Assembly (NCBI RefSeq): GCF_022201045.2
Contig: NC_068558.1
Location: 3,935,501 to 3,999,500 of the forward strand
Reading direction: 5' to 3'
Length of the DNA stretch: 64,000 nucleotides
Source: Citrus sinensis
Lineage: Eukaryota; Streptophyta; Magnoliopsida; Sapindales; Rutaceae
In this document: piece by piece, positions 22,201 to 41,780 of the stretch
How the letters are laid out: each line of letters begins with the position of its first letter
How positions within the stretch are numbered: the first letter of the stretch is position 1
Translations under genes and position numbers: made by a program
Notes under the pieces: generated by a model
The model's input: only the letters and a program-made list of their open reading frames with translations
The model's database searches: none
What the model was told of the DNA's origin: nothing

Positions 22201-22753
22201 CCATTGGAAAGTACGTGGGAGATCGAAGTCAAATTTAACACTCAATTTGGATCTAAATCTATAGGTTATCATATACTGAAAGTTTTCTCTCAGGTATCGA
22301 GGAAAAAGGATGAGAATAGACTATTTCATTGTTTCAGAAGAACTCAAAGATCATATAATTGCATGTGAAATGCAAGGGCACGGAATTGAGTTAGAAGGTA
22401 CTATTTTTTTTTTTTTTTTTTTTCTGGTGTACAGCTTTTACATTATCATATACATACCTGAAACTAGTGTTGGAATGTGTGATGAATGTATGAAAATCTT
22501 GTTACTGTCCAAGTAGCTAGTCGGGAACAAAAATAAAAATCTGAAGAGCTTGCTCTTGAACCGCATGATTTCATTAACATTGTCTCTATGGTGATACATA
22601 AAACAGAAAATTATATCAATGCCAATTCTTTGTGCATCTTATTATTCTTTGTTTGCAGGTTTTTATGGGAGTGACCATTGCCCTGTTTCACTTGAGCTTT
22701 CAGAAGCCAGTTCAGATTCAGAAAAAAGGGAAAAAAAGAATCTCGATGAGTGA
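19277..22753 (+). CDS. APE1L: AP endonuclease APE1L (ExoIII/EEP family)
   Basis: Nine exons: 19277-19510, 19884-19976, 20207-20351, 20679-20880, 21308-21386, 21787-21848, 22124-22210, 22294-22397, 22659-22753. Phases join to 366 residues. The start MKRFFKPIEK is in good context (ACCATGA); an in-frame ATG at 19208 is possible. Exonuclease-endonuclease-phosphatase motifs run in order: FVTWNANSL, ALQEVRMP (metal-binding Glu), LLNTYAPNNG, WCGDLNVSHEEID (Asp/Asn), GFSWSGNP, MRIDYFIVS and GSDHCPVSLEL (catalytic Asp-His). The family incises DNA at abasic sites and trims 3' blocks in nuclear base excision repair. It resembles Arabidopsis At3g48425. It lies between CbbY and REF6, as I recall in Arabidopsis. 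No breaks were seen. Confidence 0.92.
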
Positions 22754-24642
22754 AGTTGATGTGTACGTTCTTAATGGTGTAATGATGTTACTATAGTCTT
22801 TCAGCAACACTAATTCCTCAAATTTGTTAATGGGAACTCATGGTTGTATTAACTGGTGGCTATGTCACTTTTCCAATTGGACTACAATTGATTGTGCTCG
22901 CCTTTCAGTTGATAACTAACTACACACTTGTGATTTGTCTTAGCCAAGGTCAAATTGGATTTGATTGAAGCTAGATTCCCAACCAAAATTACATTGATCC
23001 GGATTTTAAATACAAACAGAAAAAAAAAAGAAAAAGAAAATAGCCATACTGTATCACATGTTTTCACTAATTAACTTATACAAGTAACGAACCCATCATC
23101 ATTTTAATGGACTGTTGATGAATTTGAGCATATGCACAGCCAAAGCGAAAGAATGTGTTTTTATTTTGTATAAGCAAACTAAACGAACATTAAAACGCGT
23201 ATGATTCAACCTTTTTAGATGGTGCCTAACTTGTATTTTCTCACATATAAAAAAAACGCATGTCATAAAAGTAGTTGTAATTGACTTTGATATTGTTCTT
23301 TAAACTTCTTCACTTAACGTTGTAAATCAAGGACCCGTGTGCACAACTTTGGGGGCACGGATTCAGAGTCGCACTCGCAGCCTTGTGCCAGAATTTTCTT
23401 TTCCTCTTAATTACTAAAAACAAATTGAGTAAAAATAGACATCTTTCATACAAATTTCTTAAAATAATTTCAGTAAATTTTGGATGTTAATTTTGAATGG
23501 CCTAAACATTTGAATTATGTCATAATAATAATAATATCTAAACCGGGTACGAAAGACTTTGATTGAAAGATAGTAGTAGATTATAAATAAATAAAATAAA
23601 AAAACATTTAAATTGGTTTTTTAAAAGAGCAATTTTAGTTTTATTATTAAAACATAAAAAAATAGCTTCTAAGTTCTAATAACCTCCTACTTTACGAAGC
23701 TTTTTATATGTACTTTAAAACTAGTTTTAGATCGATGCCGACTGATATTGACAATTCCCATGCACATTGATTGGATACTGTTACGACGATGATAGCAGAA
23801 TGGTCATGCATGCGTGTATATTTTAGTACATTTACTATTTACCCGTATGTCTGCGGCGTACCATAAGCAGAGAAACCATCCAATGAGATTTGAACACGTG
23901 TCGAATCACTGCGATGTCCTCGTCCGGTGGGTCAGAATCAATCCCGTAGTTGGTTAAATGTTTTCCTTTCCTCCTTGTGGACTTGGTTTGACCACAGTCA
24001 TGTCAAACCAGAGTAGAACGCAGGTCCCCCTAAAGGAAGGAAACTGTGAAATCGCAAAAGTAACGGGGCCATAAGTCAAACAAGTACAGAAATGAAGGAC
24101 GAAACTGCAAAAGAAAACTTTAATTCATGTCCGTATTTCACAACAGTTCACGGTTCACACCAAAATGATTGAATGCCCATTTTTAATCCAGTAAAAGAAA
24201 GCGCCAAAAATATAATTTCTGCCGCATCGGAAAAAACCCCAAAAAACCCCGAATGGCAAAACCGCAAATAAGATAAAAAACCACAGTTATTTTCAGAAAC
24301 CAGACCAAAACCGAATAAAACCCCAACTACATGTCGACTGTCAATCACACTTAGCATTTTCGCCATTTCCACTCCCACCCCTCTGTATTAACAACTAAAA
24401 AAACAGAGGACAAAAAATACAACAAACCAACACTTAACATGTAAATAGAATAAAATAATAATCCAAAACAAAAAGGAAAATGAAGCAGCAGCAGCAGCAC
24501 CAAAGAAGAATCTGAACAGCTTCTCTCTCTTTCTAGTCTCCATAATGGAGACTTCCTTATGATTAGAACCCCACTATTTTTTTTCTTTTCTTTTTTCTTT
24601 TTTTTGTTTTTTGGTTTTAAATATCCACTGAACCTCTAATCA
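22754..24642. other. APE1L 3' flank and REF6 upstream region
   Basis: No gene seen. 22880-23750 is AT-rich. The last ~160 bp before the REF6 ATG is purine/pyrimidine-tract rich (CAG repeats near 24486, poly-pyrimidine near 24570-24610), like a plant leader. A minus-strand open frame at 24148-24378 has no recognisable features. Confidence 0.5.
23895..23900. promoter_or_regulatory. G-box CACGTG upstream of REF6
   Basis: A perfect CACGTG core lies about 740 bp upstream of the REF6 start codon. bZIP and bHLH factors bind this core in many plant promoters. A single hexamer is weak evidence of function. Confidence 0.3.
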
Positions 24643-32898
<8,256 letters not shown>

Positions 32899-34237
32899 TA
32901 AGTGTAAAGGAAGAAGATTGCTTGTTAACATTTGCTAATGAACCTGTTGTTGAAATTTAGAGGGTAGGGCTAAGATAGGCTTAGGATGTTCCTTGTCCTG
33001 TAACTGTCAATTGTTAGTCAATTGTCATTCAGAGCAACTGTTAAATTTGTGTTGCCCTGGGGCTTCATTGGGCCAATTTATTTATGAATTGCTCGAATCT
33101 TGAAGCAGATTAACCTCTATTCAATTTCCCTTCAACATCTCTTTAATCTCTTTGAATGAAATTCTTTTCAATACTGAAGAGAATTTTTTGCAGTATTTCA
33201 ATTTATTCGCCGTAACAGATTCCGTGTGTGTGCTTTTTGATTTGTTTCATGATTTTTTTTTTAATTTACAGCTTGATCGCAATAATCGTTTCTTGTCTAC
33301 GTTATAAAAGAATTAGACACCTGCGCTAAAATTTGTATGGAGCCAAGGGCAATGCTATTTACAATTTATGACTTCCAAAATTCTACATAACGTTTGCACG
33401 TTAAAAAATTTGAAAAGACAAAAATGCACATGACTCTTGTTTTTTTCTTTTTAAATAAGGACACGATTTGTCTATATCGGCATCAAATAGTTCTATAATT
33501 TCTGTCAAACAATTAAAATATTCTTAAATGCCTTTGACACATAATGTGTTCATATAATAGTATTAGTAAATTATATTAAATTATAATTTTCAACATAATC
33601 CAAGTCTTAGGAAAATGGTTTCTTACCATTAGAATTAAATCTTAATTTAAATAATATTAGGATAAAATATTAGTAGATATACAATACAGTTTTTATCAAT
33701 CAGAATATATGATACTAAATGATATCTTTTTATAATTTTATTCACACGAATATGGACCTTACTCAATTAAATTAAAAAATTTGCCATCACTTCAAAAATA
33801 TTGAATAATTAGGGACTCAAAAAATATCTACAGTAAGAAATAGCACACATTAGAAGTGTTCAAAATCTAATTCGATTCGCTCAATCTGTCTGATCTGTAG
33901 AAATTTCATTAGTAAAAATTTGTCAAATTTCATTAGTAATATGATTAAAATTTTTTAACCGACAAATCAATTTATTAAATAATAAATTAAATATAAATTA
34001 AGTCGAATCTGCATTCGATCTGTATGCGTATGAATTAAATTTAAATTAAATTTTATTAATACGTAGATTGAATTAAATTAAAAATAAAATAGGGGATCGG
34101 ATATGATTCCGATCCGCGAACACTCTAGCACACGTTAGCCTTGTTAAGCCTCCGTTTCCCTTTTTAAGTTTTTTCAGTTCACTTGGATTTCACATCTTCA
34201 TCAATCATCATTTTCGCTCTTTTGCAAAAGTAGGGTT
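32899..34237. other. Intergenic: REF6 3' flank and CCCH-gene upstream
   Basis: Contains the presumed REF6 3' UTR (to roughly 33100-33200) and AT-rich DNA. The last 100 bases before 34238 look like a leader (TTCACATCTTCATCAATCAT). Nothing else was recognised. Confidence 0.5.
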
Positions 34238-37200
34238 TTGAAATGTGATAACAAAATGGAACTCTCTGAGCTAATTTCCGTACCAAATCTTAATCATGAA
34301 AAAACAAAATTCGAATTAGGGTTACAATCTTCCTCTCCGAAATCCGATCTCGATCCTCCACCGTCCGATCTTGATTACACTGCAGGAATTGAGGAAGAGC
34401 TGCGAAATCTCGATTTGAGAGAGGCGGAAGAGATAGATTCAATCAAAGCAGCGGAAATAGAAATAGTAGTTGAAGAAGAAGACGAAGAGGAAGAGGAAGA
34501 GGAAGAGGAAGAAAGCGAGAGTGATGAAAACAATAAAAGTAACATTATAGTTCAGAATGAGATTCAAAATGAGAATGAGTATGGAAATCAAATGAGAAAA
34601 AGGTATCCCTATCCAGTGAGACCCGACGCTCAAGATTGTACTTTTTATATGAAAACAGGTACCTGCAAGTTTGGGTCCAATTGTAAGTTTAATCATCCTG
34701 TTCGTAGAAAAAACCAGGTAATAAAAATTAAATTTTAAATTTACCCGATTAGTTTTTTTGCTTTTGTTTGTTTATTTGTCATTGTTTCTGCTGAGAACAA
34801 GCTGAGTCTCTATGCTTGTGTGCATGTGAAGTGTGTGAGCAAAGTTAAGTGATTTTGAAATTGGGAAAAATGCATAATTGATTTATCTATGCTGAAATGT
34901 TCAGTTAGCTCTTTTTTTTGTCTCCCTTTTGTTGGTTTCAAGTCTTCTAAAGAGAAGGTGAAGGAAAGAGAGGAGCTGATTGAGAGGCCTGGCCAGAGCC
35001 AGAGCCAAGGCCAGAGTGAGAGTCAAAGCCAGATAGAATGCAAGGTTAGTAAATAATTTTTGTTTGTATTTTATGGGAATGTGAGGTTAACTTTACTTGC
35101 CCATCATTTTTATATATCTGTTAACCAGTAAATTCTATCACTTTTACTTCGTTTTTTTCTGTAAGTGGTTTTGACATCACCATCATGTACTTGAATTTAT
35201 TATTACCATTGATTTTATTTTCTGTCAGCTTTGAAGTTATGCTTTATTCTTTCCTATTGGATTGATCATTGTTATTCAGGATTTGAGTATGTTGTTTTCA
35301 TGAGGGCTGCTAATACCTTATATAGTTATTTTCTTCCGGATGAGTGAATAACTGAAGGATATGTTACTAGCTTTTATTAAGTATCATCTCTCTGCATTAT
35401 GTGCAGCATACTAATAACATATTTTCTGCTATTATAATTCTCCTGAGCTATTTGCAGTATTACCTTAGGACAGGAGGGTGTAAGTTCGGAAAGGCTTGCA
35501 GATTTAATCACACAAGAGCAAAATCAACAGTTGCCCCAGTTTTAGAGCTCAATTTTTTGGGTCTGCCTATTCGACCTGTATGATTTCTGTTTCGTATAAA
35601 GCAGTTAAATGAACCTTGTCCACCTATCTATGTTTTTTCTTTAGTTGTTTCCAAATATCATGAATCTATATGAGAGTTGCTCATTCTACAGTCTGCTGGA
35701 ATGATTATCCTAATTTTGAAATTTTGATTCACCGCAGGGTGAGAAGGAGTGCCCTTATTACATGCGTAATGGTTCCTGCAAGTATGGTGCTAATTGCAGG
35801 TTTAATCATCCTGATCCTACAGCTGTTGGCGGGTCTGACTCTCCTTCAGGATATGGTAATGGTGGATCTGTCTCTTCACAAGCTCCATCACAAGCAAGTA
35901 TAGGATCCTGGTCATCACCTAGGGCTTTAAATGAACCTGCTCCCTTTGTGCCAATGATGTATTCACCAACTCCAGGGGTTCCTTCTCAAAATTCAGAATG
36001 GAATGGGTATCAGGTAGTGGCATTGCTCTTATTGTGGTTAGCCTAGCCATAAATGTTTGTCTGTTTATCATCCTCTTTGTTGCATGATCAATTGAAGGGA
36101 AATAATGGCAGAATAATTGGCAATAACAAAACTGTTCCTTAATACTCTTTTTTGTTTCACCTGATGCTTAGTTTACCCTTGTCTAGACACTACTGTAGTA
36201 TTTTAAATGGTTCAAGTTAATGTTCGTTTTACATTTCATCCAAAAAGGGCTTCTGCTTTGAATTGTAAAATGTAACTTACCTTACCAAAACTTTTCTTAC
36301 AAGTTTCTATGTTTCTCAACAAAAGGAAAAAAAAAATTACGTCTCAAAAAATTAATAATAATAAATTTTAGATGTGAAGTGGTTTTGCTTGTCTGTAAAG
36401 TTCATTCAATTACTTATCAAATCGTTTTCTGATTGGTTTGATCTGCTTATGGCATGTCAAGTCTCCTCTATATCCACAAGAAAGGAGCGTGCAGTCAGCC
36501 CCCACGTATGTCATAAACAACAACCCATTGGTAGATAATGTCCAGATAATTCATCAGCCGCAGATGCTAGTTGATGAGTTCCCAGAACGACCTGGCCAGC
36601 CTGAGTGCAGTTACTTCCTAAGAACGGGAGACTGTAAGTATAAGTCTAATTGCAAATATCATCATCCAAAAAATCGGATCCCTAAGTCACCACCATGCAC
36701 TCTCAGCGACAAGGGTCTGCCACTGCGGCCTGTAAGTTCTGATTTTCAGCTGTGCTTTTGGATGATATACTTACTTGAAAATGACAATTTGAATTGCCAC
36801 CGAATTCTCAGTTACAGAGTGAAAACAAAAACTGCAGTCTACTGTAAAACAAATCTATGCTCTTACAAAGGTGATGGATATTGACAATGTGTTCCTCAGT
36901 GGTTGTTTATCTGTTTTGTTGCTTCTAAAATCTTCTTCGCTGATGGTGTTAATGAGAGACTACTGTTTCTTTTTATCAGTTTTTGACTTTTAGCATAAGA
37001 ATCTGAACTTTGTTTGACCACATCAAGCCACTGAGTTTTCTATTTTGTGACCTCTAGTTCTTGGTTTTTGAAATACAGGGTCAAAACGTCTGTTCATATT
37101 ATAGCCGCTATGGCATTTGCAAGTTTGGGCCGGCTTGTAAATATGATCATCCGATACACCCAGATGCTTCAGCTGAGTATGGGCTAGATCCGCCTCCATC

Positions 37201-37279
37201 ATTTGGCGACTCTACAACTAGGCAAGAGACTGGAATGGCTGGAACTGGAAACGGAAATGGGAGTGACAAGAACATTTAG
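34238..37279 (+). CDS. Five-finger CCCH zinc-finger protein (C3H43-like)
   Basis: Six exons: 34238-34717, 34943-35044, 35458-35577, 35738-36013, 36462-36731, 37079-37279, all joined at codon boundaries, giving 482 residues; Met at 34256 would give 476. Five C-x8-C-x5-C-x3-H fingers: [100 protein letters not shown]. The second finger is assembled across an intron: its first Cys ends exon 2. The N-terminus has a Glu/Asp run (~residues 80-98), and exon 2 encodes a Gln/Ser-rich [11 protein letters not shown] stretch. The family binds RNA or DNA; the specific role is unknown. Position after REF6 matches my memory of At3g48440 (AtC3H43). Confidence 0.9.
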
Positions 37280-38323
37280 CAGCCTGTGTAAATTTTTTTT
37301 TTTGCATCGAGGGCTCTCTAGATTTTAGGATTCAGACTGCTGAGGTTTTTTTCTTCTTCTTTAGACATGAAAATTCTATTTAGCAATTTTAGTTAAGCTG
37401 CCACAAGCTTTTCATAGGCTGGCACTAGATATATACTTATTTGTTGTGTTACTACAAGCCAAAGGGAAATCAGGATATGTAAGTTATCTCGGTTTCAGTT
37501 GTTTCTATTCAATCCGTCCAGTAATTACAATCATATACCAAATCAGCTGCGAACGAAGTGATGATTTGAGAATTAGTGTTTTTTTTTTAATCAATTTTCA
37601 ATATATGATTTACAAGGAAATGCCATTTCCTCCCAGTTTCCTGTGAATGTGGGTGAAGACAGAAGAGTACTGACATCACTGAAAATAACTCTGAAGGCAT
37701 ACCTGCAAACGGGTAAATGCTGTGGCACTGAATTGAATGTCAACGGCCTAGCTAATACAATTTGATGGTTTGATTTGAAGTAGCCTGATGCAATTTGTTG
37801 CCATGCAGTATTCGTAGAAACGGTGAAAGAAAATCAATTAAGTGCGTTTACGATGAAAGAGAATCGTGCCACATTGCACAGAGTCGATGTAGTTCTGACT
37901 TCTGAGGAATTAACATTTTAAAAATTGGAATATAATATCACAACATTTGTGTAAGCTTAGTTGTATGTTTAATATCACACCATGAATATAATATCCATGG
38001 TGCCGTATTGCCAGTGCTATTGAAAAAAAAAATGTTTTTCAATATCCGTATCTTCTCCCTCTCAGTTAAAAACGTCAATATTTGTAAAACTTTCCCTTCC
38101 ATTTAACAACGGCAACATTTGTAAAGTAGAATAAAGAAGAGGAAGAAAATGTGCAGAATAAACTAATATACTGCACCAACAAATGCAATCGACAAGTTTG
38201 ACATTATCACAAGCAGTAAACCAGTAGGCCTGGCCAGCGTATTCATCAAAGACTTAGCTGTTAAGCACCTACTAACTTCATAGGCAACTTACATCATTTC
38301 AATGCCTCCAAAGCAATGTGGAC
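37280..38323. other. Convergent 3' flanks of the CCCH and NOI genes
   Basis: The plus-strand CCCH gene and the minus-strand NOI gene end toward each other here. The stretch would contain both 3' UTRs. No gene, RNA or transposon was recognised. Confidence 0.5.
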
Positions 38324-40839
38324 TCAGCCACAGCACAACCACTTGCTCTACATATAAAATATAAGAAGACGGTTGGTTACACTATCAAAAAATTAAACCG
38401 CCATTGCGAGTGAAGGATTTTGCAGCCATAACAGACATTTACCTTTCGAGCTCGAGGGTACTCAAAACTTTCGCTTTCCTTGTAACACACTATCACTCCT
38501 TCTGGGTGTATTAGATTTCCCAACACTACTTCTGTTGGTCTTCTTCTCATCTCTGGCCTTGTTAAATATGACTGTAAATCCTTCAGCTGAGGCAGGGTTA
38601 TTTACATCCCAACCTCCAAATTTAGGCAATGGCCGGCCTCTGTCCTCCTGAAAATTACAGAAGAAAAAAACAATACTTTAGTGAAGACCCCCTGAAAATA
38701 CTCAAGACTTAAACACCAAAACTACATGCTTCCAAGAAGAATCATTCATATCAGCTTATTATTGAGGAGTAGTTTTACATGAAACATTGATTATCTAATC
38801 CCCTAGGGCTTTTTTTTTTTTTTTTTTTTTTTAATTGGGGAAAAAAAAAGAACTTGACTTCCGGCAAAATCCATTTCTACACATTGTGATAACTGATAAA
38901 AGAAAATATATTGAGAAAAGGATTCCCTTCCTGCGCATCATGCATCTTGCAGACATATTACTCGCAGACACCATCTAGAATCTGTTTCAATCTCATAGAT
39001 TGTTGCTTGTCAAAATATTTGTGTAAAAATTAAGCTTCATACAAATACAAATACAAATACTTAATTATCAGTAAAAATCTTGTGTTCCACGAGAAGTCTG
39101 CACAAAATCAATCTCCATATCCCTCCTTTGACCATCTCTTTGTCCATCAATACTACGGATTTCACTACACGTGAATTTTGGTATTAAGCCGAGAGAATTA
39201 ATTCTAACAGGAAGCCAAAACAGCAAAAGTAACATGAAACATTGAGTAGAAATTCCTGTCAATGCAACAAATGAAAGCCATTGAGTATAACCTCCACCTT
39301 TATACTCCCATCTTAGAGATAAAGACTACAAAATTGAACTGTACCAACTAAAAATTATTCTTTTCTACAAGTACTTCTTCTTAATTAGAGTAAACGTCCT
39401 GTAATTTGCTAATCAACAGAGATTTTCATTTTCCTCCAAAAATTGGTGTATTTTACCCTAAGGTTCTTTGGCATCATCATAAAGTAAACTTTTGCTTAGG
39501 AGATGATTCCAACTTTCAACATAGTTCTAAAAGATAAACATCATATATTGTTAGGATGTGGGAACCAGCATGTCAATTACAGAACATCCAAAATCTTTAA
39601 CGTCCTTTGCAGAATTATGAATCTATAACACGACGATGACATTAAAAAAAAAAATGCCTACCTCAAAAAAAATCAGAACAAAAAGTATGAACAATCATTG
39701 AGAAGAAAATATAAGAAACAAAGGGAAAGACAAAAACTTCTCGTAGCTCAAGACAAAAAACTCAGGTTGTGTTTACTTGTTGGAATGGGAGTGAGGAGTG
39801 TGGATTCCTCCCACTCCAGCGTTTACTTGCTTAAAATGGCCACGGATTGGGAATCCCACTCCGTGGGCCCCACTCATTTTTGGTGTGGGGAGTGGGAGTG
39901 GGACTCCCATTGCGGGAGGTGGGAGTGGGAATCCACTCCCACCTCTCCCCTTTTTACCCTTTCATTTAATTTAATTTAATTTAATATTTTATAATTAATA
40001 AATAAAATAAATAATATTTATTTGAATAATAATATTATATTTAACTAAATAATAATTTACATTGATTCTAAGTTAAAATTATTTTAAAATAATACTATTA
40101 CATTAATAGAGAATTAATAAATATAATATTATTATATTTATTTTAAAAATAATAGTACTATATTTATTTAATATTAATAATAATAAATAGTTTATTCTAA
40201 GAAAATATTAATTTTGTACTAAATAATATTATATTATTATTTTATATAATAATAAATTTAATATAATTATATTAAATAAAATAAAATAAGGTTTCATTTT
40301 ATATTAAAATTAATAATTTATTGTTCATAATTAAGAATATTAATAATTATAATAAATTTATAAATATAATAAAATAAATATTATTCATTAAATATATTTT
40401 TTATTAGTTTTGTAATTAAAAACTATAATTCTTTAAATAAGGATAAAATTGTAATTTGAAACTATTTACTCCAAATCCAAGACAAAGTAAACACATAAAT
40501 TGGATTATGATCTTTATTCCATACTTCCATTCTAGTGTAAGTAAACAACCTACTCTCACTCCCACTCCACACTTCTAATCCAAAGATTCCCACTCCTCAG
40601 GATTCCCACTCCAATCCAAAAAGTAAACGCAGCATCAATGTAAGAGTATCAGTGAGAGTCATTTTGATATTGTAGCAACACAAATCAACACAATACAATT
40701 ACGTTATGCATACACATAAATAATCATGAACAATGCACGTCAAATTCAAACATACTATTAAAGGATAAAGAAATGGAACAGGAGAAATGTGATGACCCAA
40801 ATAAGATGAAGAGAAGAAGAATGAGCATACGGATCCCAT
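38324..40839 (-). CDS. RIN4/NOI-like protein, frameshifted before its Cys tail
   Basis: Minus strand. Exon 1 contributes only ATG GGA TCC (40839-40831, donor GTATGC). Exon 2 starts at 38647 after TTTTCAG and encodes EDRGRPLPKFGGWDVNNP, then SAEGFTVIFNKARDEKKT, the diagnostic NOI domain. Read straight, it stops at 38464-38462 after ...SDSVLQGKRKF (64 residues). The family's usual continuation (KESESFEYPRARK) lies in another frame of the same exon, to a donor at 38453; a further exon (38347-38324) would add SKWLCCG and a stop, the Cys-rich tail that normally anchors NOI proteins to membrane. The two frames differ at GTGTTAC near 38480, one extra or two missing bases. NOI proteins relate to the RIN4 immune regulator. 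Position matches my memory of At3g48450. Confidence 0.75.
39765..40634. mobile_element. 870-bp inverted-repeat element in the NOI intron
   Basis: The left end GGTTGTGTTTACTTGTTGGA pairs with the right-end reverse complement TGCTGCGTTTACTTTTTGGA. Both sides then carry G/C-richer blocks of GGAGTGGGAGTG-type sequence and its complement. The core (~39965-40440) is extremely AT-rich. TCA flanks both ends (39762-39764 and 40635-40637), a possible 3-bp duplication as in PIF/Harbinger elements, although those prefer TTA/TAA. It is non-coding. Confidence 0.65.
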
Positions 40840-41780
40840 CAATGGAGGAGACCAAAGGAAGCAGCTCCAGCTTCGGGTAGATGGAGATGGGGATGTTTGG
40901 AGAGTGAGAGAGGGACAACGTGAGACAAATTTTGAGAGAGAGACAGAGAGAGAGCTACTCCTCCTATTACCTCCTATTTGTTAGTTGTTAGGCAGTGAAC
41001 AATTTCGGGTCACCACACCCCACACACGTCGTTTACGCTCAGGATTCATATAACCGTTTTCCATTCATGGCCAGCCTGACCTAGAATGGATATCCAATCT
41101 TATTTATTAGCTTTAAATTGCCATACTGATCTAGTTTCGGTGATGTTCTAAATAAAGGCTCGGCTCCTCATTCAGATATTTACTTTGGAACAGTTTTCAT
41201 AATCACACGTCAATTGGTGTTTACTGGTGTTGTTTCAAAAATTAAGAAAAACATTTCGTATGATCTCTCCCTCTTCCATACCGACGTGCCAAAAAATTTC
41301 CGTATCCATCCATGCGACGTAGCATTGACGATAATTGTTTGTTGCTAAGTATATATATAATGATAAGAATTATTTGTAGATCTTTTCACCCCATAACCTT
41401 GAATGGAACACTGTTTTGTCTAAACTAAAATAAAACTTTGTAGCGTTACGTTTACATAATAAACCCAATGCTATATACTCCACAAACTACAAAAGAAACA
41501 GGTCGCCGCAGATTAGTCATAAAGAATGTGCCTCGGTTCTCTCCTCCATCCCAAATTGCACCGAAACTAACTCGTCTATCCAGCCACTCGAATAAAAGCA
41601 GATAACTGAAGCAAGATACAAAATTGAAAAAGGCCACGCCTTTATAACCATCTGTACATATAAAGGCATGTCAGGATCCTCGCAACTAGGAAAGGGTGAG
41701 GCAGGATATGATTTCATACAAGGGATCTACAACCTAAAGAGGTTAGACTGGCTGAATGTGTTCCAATAGGAGACCACCAA
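40840..41780. other. NOI 5' flank and callose synthase 3' flank
   Basis: The CT/GA-rich stretch at about 40900-40965 is the likely NOI leader and promoter on the minus strand. 41450-41780 is probably the 3' UTR of the callose synthase. No other gene was seen. Confidence 0.5.

Noticed and set aside
39698..39979. 93-residue plus-strand open frame
   Set aside because: It crosses into the inverted-repeat element at 39765 and consists of its low-complexity end sequence.
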